Assembly (NCBI GenBank): GCA_003508565.1
Contig: DNUI01000085.1
Location: forward strand, 1 to 32,664
From: Syntrophaceae bacterium
Lineage (GTDB): Bacteria > Desulfobacterota > Syntrophia > Syntrophales > UBA2185
Direction of reading: 5' to 3'
DNA: 32,664 nt
Under the pieces are notes generated by a model that saw only the letters and a program-made list of their open reading frames with translations, ran no database searches and was not told the DNA's origin. Both the position numbers and the translations under genes were made by a program. Shown here in pieces: positions 8,573 through 14,505 of this stretch. Positions within the stretch are counted from its first letter, which is position 1, and each line of letters starts with the position of its first letter.

Positions 8573-8715
8573 TTCATGTCGTTGATGAAGTCTTTTGCCC
8601 TGTCCCCTCTCAGATACTCAGCCAGCCTGGAAAGTTCCTCTACAAGGTATTTTGACCGCTATTCGACTCATGTGAGAAATGTTCCGTCAATCCGACTCCG
8701 GTCATAATGCGGAGT
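8573..8715 (-). pseudogene. Decayed C-terminal fragment of a rhodanese-like gene
   Basis: Read on the minus strand, this stretch aligns without gaps to the last third of the rhodanese gene at 10800-11252. The PHYDR part of its active loop is visible but the cysteine codon is ACT, then there is TFLT, SKYLVE and LAEYLRGDRAKDFI. Two in-frame stops interrupt it, TGA at 8670-8668 and TAG at 8661-8659, and the normal stop is lost. Nothing recognisable of the N-terminal two thirds remains. It is the dead relic of a second rhodanese copy, 32 bases beyond the DGC-type gene, and implies that the DsbA/rhodanese block was once duplicated. Confidence 0.85.
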
Positions 8716-8747
8716 TTAATCATGATAGGCCCAGCGTGATTGGATTA

Positions 8748-9131
8748 TCAATTCCGTCCAGCGGATTTATCCTCGATGCGCCGTTTGATGTCTTGTTTTA
8801 TCCTTACCTTCTCTGCTTCTTCGTAGGTCAGTTCGGAGGATTTCTTCACACCGTAATCCTCCGCCATTTCCACTCGGATATCAGGTTTCCGGCCCGTGTG
8901 CTCCTCCACGATCTTTGTGCAGCACATTACCGGGCAGCCCTCGATGATTACAAAGATCTCTGCATTTTTAACCTTGTTGATGCCGGTTTCCTTGTTGATG
9001 GCTACCGCAGGCAGGCAAAGCAGGTGAAAGTCTTCATTTTCCTTCACCAGTTCAGTGGTTATCGCTCCGGCCAGTTGTCCTGTGTTGGCTGCACCATAGC
9101 AGGTGGTCATCACAATTTTGAATTTTGACAT
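8748..9131 (-). CDS. DGC-type putative zinc-binding protein
   Basis: The 127-residue protein resembles the DGC/putative zinc-binding family (PF08859 type). It has an N-terminal TTCYGAANTGQLA block (Cys11), a central CLPAVA segment and a hydrophobic strand leading to IEGCPVMCCTKI. Family members carry paired cysteines thought to bind zinc and often lie near redox or metalloenzyme genes; their biochemical role is not established. There is no signal peptide, so it should be cytoplasmic. It follows the third DsbA-like gene after a 180-base gap, so it may have its own promoter. The rhodanese relic lies immediately downstream. Confidence 0.75.
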   Translation of the reverse strand: MSKFKIVMTTCYGAANTGQLAGAITTELVKENEDFHLLCLPAVAINKETGINKVKNAEIFVIIEGCPVMCCTKIVEEHTGRKPDIRVEMAEDYGVKKSSELTYEEAEKVRIKQDIKRRIEDKSAGRN

Positions 9132-9311
9132 TATTTTGCTCCTGTCATGTCATGAAATTGATCTGATCGCTTCAAACAAATATTTTCTTTTATGTGCCGT
9201 CATTCATACTTTGGAAGTTCTACACAAACTGCACTGTACACATAGATAGGGAAAACAGCACCACCACAGAAGCCAAGATGCACCGATTTAAGTTTCATAT
9301 TCCTTCCATAT

Positions 9312-9917
9312 TTACTGCTGCTGCAGTTTCTGGAGGGCGTTGATAATGTCCTCACCCCCGACAAACATTTCCATATTGTCGCCCCTCACGATCACGCAGC
9401 TTGGCGTTGCATTGACTTTATCGTACTGGAGTAAGGAGTTGAACCATTCAAAGGTTGACTTAGGATCGAAGGCGGTAAAGGGTATTTTTTTGTTCCTGAA
9501 AAGATCCTCTATTCTCTCCGCCGTTGTGATATGCTTGTTATCGGTTGCCTCAAAAAGGGTGTTCCTTACCATCATGGCATGCTCGAAGTCATTTTTCGCT
9601 TGTATAGCATACAGAAAGTATCTAGCGTACAGGCCGCTATAGCGGTAGAAGGGGGTGTCCACCATGGTCAAGGTGATGATGTTTCTCTTGACTAGATCCT
9701 TCAACACCGGTTCAACGGCAGGTTTCATCCCCCTGCAGGGAGGGCAGAAAAAATCCGTATACATGCGCACTTGGACCGCTCCAGAACCATATGTAGGAAA
9801 TGAAACATTCTGAGCCTTTACGTCTCCATGGGATACAAAGAATAAAGCGATTGTTGTGAAGAACAATGTCAATAAGGGAACTAATGTACATTTCATGCTG
9901 TTTTTACCGATTTTCAT
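9312..9917 (-). CDS. DsbA/DsbG-like periplasmic thioredoxin-fold protein, copy 3
   Basis: The ATG at 9917 has AAAGGA about 10 bases upstream; a TTG two codons earlier is too close to it. A hydrophobic segment (about residues 11-30) acts as signal or anchor. The thioredoxin active site is FFCPPCRGM (Cys58, Cys61) and the cis-proline loop is NATPSCVIV. The segments TPLYARY-like (YSGLYARYFLYAIQ) and AFDPKSTFEWFN match the other two DsbA-like copies in this cluster. It would shuttle disulfides in the periplasm. It is 12 bases after the SAP-like gene and belongs to the same transcript as the VKOR fusion. Oxidase versus isomerase activity is not determined. Confidence 0.87.
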   Translation of the reverse strand: MKIGKNSMKCTLVPLLTLFFTTIALFFVSHGDVKAQNVSFPTYGSGAVQVRMYTDFFCPPCRGMKPAVEPVLKDLVKRNIITLTMVDTPFYRYSGLYARYFLYAIQAKNDFEHAMMVRNTLFEATDNKHITTAERIEDLFRNKKIPFTAFDPKSTFEWFNSLLQYDKVNATPSCVIVRGDNMEMFVGGEDIINALQKLQQQ

Positions 9918-9935
9918 TTTCAATCTATCCTTTCT

Positions 9936-10121
9936 TCATTTGTTACCTATGCAGTCCTTCTTCCATAGACAGTCGTCGTCATTACATGTATCTTTCGTGC
10001 GAAAACACGGCGAATATCCTTCAGCTCTCTGAATATCACGAATAATGTCCTGTTTGGTGCGACCTTTTCGGGCGTCAACACCCCATCCTTCGGCGATTTT
10101 CCGAATCTCTTCCAGTTTCAT
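9936..10121 (-). CDS. SAP-domain/Cys-rich miniprotein
   Basis: A 61-residue protein with two parts. Residues 1-35 (LEEIRKIAEGWGV, KGRTKQDIIRDIQRAEG) form a SAP/Rho-N-like helix-extended-helix motif that usually binds nucleic acid. Residues 38-60 carry four cysteines in the pattern SPCFRTKDTCNDDDCLWKKDC, a possible metal or redox site. Similar short proteins with the same CLWxxDC tail are familiar to me from other delta-proteobacteria, but their function is not known. A strong GGAGGATGATCA ribosome binding site precedes the ATG. It sits 12 bases from both neighbouring DsbA-like genes, so it is cotranscribed with exported thiol enzymes despite lacking a signal peptide. Confidence 0.8.
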   Translation of the reverse strand: MKLEEIRKIAEGWGVDARKGRTKQDIIRDIQRAEGYSPCFRTKDTCNDDDCLWKKDCIGNK

Positions 10122-10133
10122 TGATCATCCTCC

Positions 10134-10763
10134 TTACTTTTTCGGGTGTCCAAGCGCGGTGCGCAGTTCGGACACCCCCTTCTTGATGTTCTTATCTCCC
10201 GAATATTTCCGGATATCCGTTGAAGAATAGACAAAGACAATGTTCGGCGTCCCTCGCACCTGGTACTTCCTCACGATGTCGTTGTATTGCTTGAAAACAG
10301 GCTTCACATCGTAGGGCTTCAGGGGAACGTTTCTGGCCTTCAAGGCGTTTTCCAATTGCGGCTCCGTGATGGCGCCGATGCGCGACGCCGTATCGAACAA
10401 CACTTTTCTCGCGAGGAGCACGTCTTTATATGATTGAGAAGCATTTGCCGCATACAAAAAGTACCTGGCGTAGAGAGGGGTCAATTTATAAATGGGGAAA
10501 TCCACAAAACTCACCGTGACGCCTCCATCGGCTAACAGTTCGTGGACCTCGTTGTCTAACCAATGTTCCAGTCTCTGGCAGGGCTGGCAGAAATAGTCTG
10601 AAAATATAAGCATCTGGTATGGGCCGGAACCATAGGATGGAACGAGTGCGTTTTCAGCGCTGTGCGCCGTCATCATCGATCCTGTGAATGTGAGCGTTAT
10701 GCAAAGGCACCCAAGAAACGCTACAACCGGTAGATACAACTTTTGCAACTTTAACATAGGCAA
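10134..10763 (-). CDS. DsbA/DsbG-like periplasmic thioredoxin-fold protein, copy 2
   Basis: This 209-residue protein has a signal/anchor helix (about residues 9-30), a thioredoxin active site YFCQPCQRL (Cys59, Cys62) and a cis-proline loop RGTPNIVFV. It is closest in this window to the C-terminal half of the VKOR fusion: both begin PMLKLQK, share TF(S/T)GS and SDYFC, and keep TPLYARY/TPLYAKY. The TTG at 10763 is the better start, since GAGG lies 6 bases upstream and 12 from the next ATG. The DNA around this start matches the linker codons of the fusion gene. It follows the rhodanese by 36 bases. The role as a periplasmic disulfide carrier is inferred from fold and neighbours. Confidence 0.87.
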   Translation of the reverse strand: MPMLKLQKLYLPVVAFLGCLCITLTFTGSMMTAHSAENALVPSYGSGPYQMLIFSDYFCQPCQRLEHWLDNEVHELLADGGVTVSFVDFPIYKLTPLYARYFLYAANASQSYKDVLLARKVLFDTASRIGAITEPQLENALKARNVPLKPYDVKPVFKQYNDIVRKYQVRGTPNIVFVYSSTDIRKYSGDKNIKKGVSELRTALGHPKK

Positions 10764-10799
10764 TTTAAACCTCGATCGCTTGAGAACCTTCTTGTCATC

Positions 10800-11252
10800 T
10801 TATTGTGTCATTTCATGTATGAAGTCTTTAGCCCTGTCCCCTCTCAGATAGTCGGCCAGCCCAAGAAGACCCTCGACAAGGTATTTTGACTGGTAGCCCT
10901 TCAAGGTCAGAAATGTCCGGGCAATCTCGGCCCGGTCATAGTGAGGGCACACCGTGACGATAATCTTAGACCTGTCCAGTTCTTTCAGCCTGTCAGGAAG
11001 CTCATTGAGCGGGATGTGTTTTATAAATCCGAAACTATAGACCTGATGTTCTTCCCGGAAACGAATATCGATGATCTGAACGCTCCCTTGTTTGTAAAGG
11101 TGCAGCATTTCCTGAATGCCGATTTTCATGTTTCTGCGTTCCTGATAGTCAAAAGCTTTAAGATAGTTTTCAAACGAAACGCTTTCCCCTGCGTACACCT
11201 GTGTAGTCATCAACAACAGACACAACAATGCCAGAACTCCGTTTTTCACCAT
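10800..11252 (-). CDS. Exported rhodanese-like protein
   Basis: The ATG at 11252 has AGGAGG 8 bases upstream; a GTG seven codons earlier lies before that site. The 150-residue product has a signal peptide (VLALLCLLLMTTQVYAG) and one rhodanese domain: VQIIDIRFREEH, then an active loop CPHYDR (Cys102-Arg107) of the usual six-residue size. Rhodaneses carry persulfide sulfur on this cysteine, so it could accept or donate sulfane sulfur in the periplasm. Its place between two DsbA-like genes and downstream of a TSUP anion exporter suggests a sulfur-transfer or thiol-oxidation role. A dead partial copy lies at 8573-8715. Confidence 0.88.
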   Translation of the reverse strand: MVKNGVLALLCLLLMTTQVYAGESVSFENYLKAFDYQERRNMKIGIQEMLHLYKQGSVQIIDIRFREEHQVYSFGFIKHIPLNELPDRLKELDRSKIIVTVCPHYDRAEIARTFLTLKGYQSKYLVEGLLGLADYLRGDRAKDFIHEMTQ

Positions 11253-11332
11253 TATTCCTTCCTCCTCGAACACTCAATGTCTTTCAACAGCGGCAACGCA
11301 CAATGGCGCCTTGGATGCCGCCACACTGGCAA

Positions 11333-12373
11333 TTACTTTTTCCCAGCACCTTTATACATTTTCAACGTTGCCAACCCGTCCAATATCTCGCCAGTTCCAA
11401 TGTATTTTCTTGAATAGGATGGAAAATACCGGATGATACATGTAGGAGTTGCGTCGATTCGATTTTGCTTGATACTATTGTTCAACGTCTGAAAGACCGG
11501 TTTCTCATCATATTCCGTCCAGGTGATCTTCTGTTCTTTCAGATACTTCACGAGAAGCTCTCTTGAGTGAATGTTTTGCTCCTGTGCCGCATGGAAGAGG
11601 TGGCTGCGAATCCGTAGAACCTCCCGTGCATCGGCACCGGCATGGACGGCATAGAGATAATACTTTGCATATAACGGGGTTGCTTTGGAAAAAGGAACAT
11701 CGATGAAGCTTATCTTTACATTGCCGTTGGCAAGCAACTCCTTGACCACTGGTTCAAGCGATGCATCAAGAATCCGGCAGGGTGGACAGAAATAGTCGGA
11801 AAAGAAAAACACCTCGTAAGAACCTTTGCCGAGAGAGGGGGTACGGGAGCCCTCTTGCCCGTACGCGGGTGTAACGGAACCGGAAAAGGTGAACAAAATA
11901 CCGAGATATCCCAGAAGGGCGATAATCAGTAGCGGAACCTTTTGTAATTTTAACATAGGCAAATCAACCTCCCCAAGAAAATAGAGCCACATCTTCCGCC
12001 TGTTTTCGCGCCAGGCGGCAGGGGCTTCATAGTTTATGATAAACGCCGCGAGGACCGTGACGGCAAAGGCGAGACAAAACGGACAATATATGTCGTTCTG
12101 CAATTGGAATGTAAATAAATGAATCTCGACGCCGATACCTGCCGCGAGAAGAATGAGGACAAATGGAATTTGCCGGAAGGCGGCAAATGCGATGACCACA
12201 AGCATATATGCAATGCCAACCCATTTCAGATCAATCCCCAAGATATCCCCCTGCAAATAACTGCACGACGTATCGCAGACCTCGTAAAATATCATGAGGG
12301 CGATGCCGGTGACAGCAAGAATAATCGTGATTATGTGTTTGTACTTTTTAACATGATTCATCATTTCACACAT
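11333..12373 (-). CDS. VKOR-DsbA fusion: membrane disulfide generator with own thioredoxin domain
   Basis: This 346-residue protein joins two modules. Residues about 1-125 are a VKOR-like four-helix domain with a loop pair Cys33/Cys37 (CDTSC) and the quinone-side redox motif CPFC (Cys97, Cys100). A further membrane helix (about 145-165) leads to a DsbA-like domain with YFCPPCRIL (Cys196, Cys199) and cis-proline loop DATPTCIIR. VKOR homologues oxidise DsbA-type proteins and pass electrons to quinone, so the fusion should make disulfides in the periplasm. The start is uncertain: AGGAGG lies 3 bases before the ATG at 12373 but 12 before the ATG at 12364. It follows the TSUP gene by 55 bases. Confidence 0.92.
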   Translation of the reverse strand: MCEMMNHVKKYKHIITIILAVTGIALMIFYEVCDTSCSYLQGDILGIDLKWVGIAYMLVVIAFAAFRQIPFVLILLAAGIGVEIHLFTFQLQNDIYCPFCLAFAVTVLAAFIINYEAPAAWRENRRKMWLYFLGEVDLPMLKLQKVPLLIIALLGYLGILFTFSGSVTPAYGQEGSRTPSLGKGSYEVFFFSDYFCPPCRILDASLEPVVKELLANGNVKISFIDVPFSKATPLYAKYYLYAVHAGADAREVLRIRSHLFHAAQEQNIHSRELLVKYLKEQKITWTEYDEKPVFQTLNNSIKQNRIDATPTCIIRYFPSYSRKYIGTGEILDGLATLKMYKGAGKK

Positions 12374-12428
12374 ATGCCTCCTGTTTCGTTGAGCTCCTTT
12401 TACCCTCTAAACTTTATTGATCCAAATG

Positions 12429-13220
12429 TTAAATGGCAACGCCGAAATAAATAAGAATATATTTCAGGGACACATAAAGAAAGAGCAATCCGAAAAGGAA
12501 CTTCAGTGCGGCGGGTTTGAACTTCGCCACAAGCTTGGCCCCATAGATGGCGCCGATCAGGGCGCCGACGCCAAGGGTTATTGCCACAGGAATGTTCACC
12601 ACGTTCTGATAGAATTTGAAAATAGCGCCGACCAGAGCCATCCAGACGAAAGAGGCCATGGACGTGCCGATGGCGAGCTTCATCGGCGCTTTGAACAGAT
12701 AGATGAACGAGGGCACCAGGGCATACCCGCCGCCGAGGCCCACGATACCAGTGAGAAAACCGATGGCCGATCCCAGGACACCTTTCTGGAAAGACGAACC
12801 CGGCATTCCTCCCCCGGCCGCCGGCTGCGGCAGGGGGTTCTTTCCTAACAGGCCCTTGCCGCCCTCGTAGAGCATCCGCAGGGTGACCAGCAGGAAGGCG
12901 ATGCCGATGATCAGATCGATCAGATCCCCGTAAGGCATGACGTAGGCGAAAACGACTGAGCCGATGATCACTCCCAAAACACCGCTCGCCCCCGTGACAT
13001 AGGCGGTCTGTTTGTCCACGTTGCCCATCCGGATGTGCTGAACAGCTCCGGATCCCGCCGTGAACACGACGGCCGTTAGTGTCGTTCCCACTGCAAAGGC
13101 TGGGTCGAAATCAAAACCGAAACGGATGACCGGCATCATCAGAGCACAGCCGCCCGTTCCTAAAAGTCCACCGACTACTCCGGCAGCAATACCAACCACA
13201 AAATAAATGAGAAAACTCAA
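12429..13220 (-). CDS. TSUP/TauE-SafE family anion exporter
   Basis: The 263-residue protein has about eight hydrophobic helices and the duplicated glycine-rich TSUP signature: VVGIAAGVVGGLLGTGG near the N-terminus and FLTGIVGLGGGYALVPSFI in the second half. TauE/SafE proteins move sulfite, thiosulfate, sulfoacetate or similar sulfur anions across the inner membrane. The start is a TTG that overlaps the upstream stop (TTGA), with GGAGG 7 bases before it. It is therefore translationally coupled to the NifX-like gene and sits at the head of the VKOR/DsbA/rhodanese unit, which favours a sulfur-compound substrate. That substrate is inferred. Confidence 0.9.
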   Translation of the reverse strand: MSFLIYFVVGIAAGVVGGLLGTGGCALMMPVIRFGFDFDPAFAVGTTLTAVVFTAGSGAVQHIRMGNVDKQTAYVTGASGVLGVIIGSVVFAYVMPYGDLIDLIIGIAFLLVTLRMLYEGGKGLLGKNPLPQPAAGGGMPGSSFQKGVLGSAIGFLTGIVGLGGGYALVPSFIYLFKAPMKLAIGTSMASFVWMALVGAIFKFYQNVVNIPVAITLGVGALIGAIYGAKLVAKFKPAALKFLFGLLFLYVSLKYILIYFGVAI

Positions 13221-13540
13221 TGTTCCACCTCCTTCAGGATAATTGATGTATTCAAATGTCTTCCAAGAATCTCCATGGCGTCTCCCATTTGATTATCTGT
13301 AACCCGGACACCCTTTCTTTCAAACCATCGCCTCGTCTCTCCGTCAATGCCGCCGCAAAGGAGAACGTCCGGAGCAAGAGCAAGAAGCTTGGCCTTTCTT
13401 AGGGATGGCGAACGGTCCTCCAAGGGGATCTTCAAAATAGAACATACAGTTCCGCCATCGACCTGGACCAGGAGAAGCTCCGGGGCGGTAAAAAAGTGAG
13501 GGGATACCCGGTTCTCAAAAAGAGGTATGGCCACCTTCAT
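13217..13540 (-). CDS. NifX/NifB-type dinitrogenase cofactor-binding-domain protein
   Basis: This 107-residue single-domain protein of the NifX/MTH1175-like family (PF02579 type) begins MKVAIPLFENRVSPHF and contains VLLCGGIDGETRRWFERKGV. In nitrogen fixers the domain carries Fe-S or Fe-Mo cofactor precursors; stand-alone members in anaerobes have unclear roles. Here no nif genes are nearby, so nitrogenase maturation is unlikely. The ATG at 13540 has AGGAG 9 bases upstream and is preferred over an in-frame TTG at 13558. It is the first gene after the sigma-54 promoter at 13592-13606, with a leader of about 40 bases. Confidence 0.85.
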   Translation of the reverse strand: MKVAIPLFENRVSPHFFTAPELLLVQVDGGTVCSILKIPLEDRSPSLRKAKLLALAPDVLLCGGIDGETRRWFERKGVRVTDNQMGDAMEILGRHLNTSIILKEVEH

Positions 13541-13591
13541 GACATGGTGCTCCTGCAAAGTTTCGGTATAGAATTATTTGAGTATGACATC

Positions 13592-13606
13592 GCAAGGTGC
13601 GTGCCA
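13592..13606 (-). promoter_or_regulatory. Sigma-54 (-24/-12) promoter of the NifX-TSUP-VKOR/DsbA unit
   Basis: The minus strand reads TGGCACGCACCTTGC, a full match to the conserved GG/GC elements (TGGCACG-N4-TTGC) with correct spacing. Transcription would start near 13580, about 40 bases before the ATG at 13540. I found no other match of this quality in the window. Confidence 0.9.
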
Positions 13607-13689
13607 CGGACACACAAATCTCAGTAAATGTGTTTCCCCTTAAAATCCAGTATCTTATTGTTTGCATCGCATGGCATTTTCTGTTTGTA

Positions 13690-13707
13690 TGTTTCATTTA
13701 TGAAACA
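13690..13707. promoter_or_regulatory. Upstream activator palindrome 1 (TGTTTCA-N4-TGAAACA)
   Basis: An 18-bp perfect palindrome, TGTTTCAT/ATGAAACA around TT, about 118 bases upstream of the predicted sigma-54 start. It is the typical distance for an enhancer site of a Fis-type bEBP. The activator at 15685-17070 is the natural candidate to bind it. Confidence 0.8.
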
Positions 13708-13720
13708 GTCCCGGAACTGG

Positions 13721-13738
13721 TGTTTCAGATGTGAAACA
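13721..13738. promoter_or_regulatory. Upstream activator palindrome 2 (TGTTTCA-N4-TGAAACA)
   Basis: A second 18-bp site with the same 7-bp arms. Its centre lies 31 bases from that of the first, three helical turns, so two activator dimers would sit on the same DNA face. This is strong internal support that both sites are functional. Confidence 0.8.
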
Positions 13739-13830
13739 TGAAGGATAGTCAGGTGTGTCCGATCCATAGGAACCTGAATGACCCCTCTTATTTCTCTTCA
13801 ATCGTGTAAAAGTGGTACTGTCTTTAAATA

Positions 13831-13851
13831 ATAGTTGACATATACAACTAT
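13831..13851. promoter_or_regulatory. MarR-type operator 1 (ATAGTTG-N7-CAACTAT)
   Basis: A perfect inverted repeat with 7-bp arms, overlapping a TTGACA hexamer (13835-13840), 43 bases upstream of the MarR ATG. A related 19-base site lies at 14390-14408 before the next gene. The placement suggests autorepression by the MarR protein. Confidence 0.75.
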
Positions 13852-13894
13852 ATATGAAAGAAAGGCGTCACCAATTTCCAAGGAGGATGGATTA

Positions 13895-14347
13895 ATGGAC
13901 GAACAGGCCAGGCAGCTTGCCGGGAGCATTGAAAAAATTATGTATTATTTTGGTACGCAAAGCATGGAGGGAGAGTGTTGTGAAAATATTTCTCTCGGCG
14001 AATTTTTTGCCCTTCGCGCCGTATTGCATCGGAATATCTGTACCATGCAGGATATTGCAAAAAGCGCCGTGGTCACTAAAAGCGGTGCGACCCGCATTGT
14101 CAGTCGTCTGGAGGATAAGGGTCTCGCGCATCGCGAACAGGACCAGAAAGATGGGAGGATCTGTTGTGTGACGTTGACGGATGACGGCAAATCGCTCCTG
14201 AATCGTATCGAGGATCAACTCATGAATAAGATACAGACGATGCTGGTGGCGATGGACCCGGACATGCGCGAAATTCTGATGATTACCCTTCATGCATTTT
14301 GTCAGTCCGCAGACCGACAAATGACAAAATGGGAGAAACTGTCCTAA
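13895..14347 (+). CDS. MarR family transcriptional regulator
   Basis: The ATG at 13895 has AAGGAGG about 8 bases upstream; a more distal in-frame ATG at 13835 lies inside the operator. The 150-residue product is a full-length MarR protein with a winged helix: TMQDIAKSAVVTKSGATRIVSRLEDKGLAHREQDQKDGR. Two cysteine pairs stand out, ECCEN near residue 28 and ICCVTL in the wing, so a thiol- or metalloid-responsive switch is possible but not shown. A matching inverted repeat precedes both this gene and the ArsP-like permease, so it probably represses both. It is transcribed away from the sigma-54 unit. Confidence 0.92.
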   Translation: MDEQARQLAGSIEKIMYYFGTQSMEGECCENISLGEFFALRAVLHRNICTMQDIAKSAVVTKSGATRIVSRLEDKGLAHREQDQKDGRICCVTLTDDGKSLLNRIEDQLMNKIQTMLVAMDPDMREILMITLHAFCQSADRQMTKWEKLS

Positions 14348-14389
14348 ACGGATGGGCTTATTCAACGATAGATTCAGTCAGTCAACAAA

Positions 14390-14408
14390 TGTTGAAATAG
14401 TCAACTAT
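14390..14408. promoter_or_regulatory. MarR-type operator 2, upstream of the ArsP-like permease
   Basis: TGTTGAAATAGTCAACTAT matches 15 of 19 positions of the operator at 13831-13851, sharing GTTGA and CAACTAT. It contains GTTGA-N5-TCAAC and lies about 100 bases before the GTG start of the permease gene. The repetition within one locus supports a real binding site. Confidence 0.7.
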
Positions 14409-14505
14409 CATTACATAAACCAAATGAACTGCCTCGCTGCAAGGAGCGAAGTATTGTCTCTCGAAGAAATAGAGACCTCATTTAGAAGCATAGGAGGACT
14501 TACAG

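Noticed and set aside
8668..8670. TGA in the rhodanese relic as a second selenocysteine codon.
   Set aside because: A TAG follows three codons later, the aligned residue in the live copy is not Cys, and the gene lacks its N-terminus.
13217..13540. NifX-like gene as evidence of nitrogen fixation.
   Set aside because: No nitrogenase structural or maturation genes are present; stand-alone members of this family are common in anaerobes.
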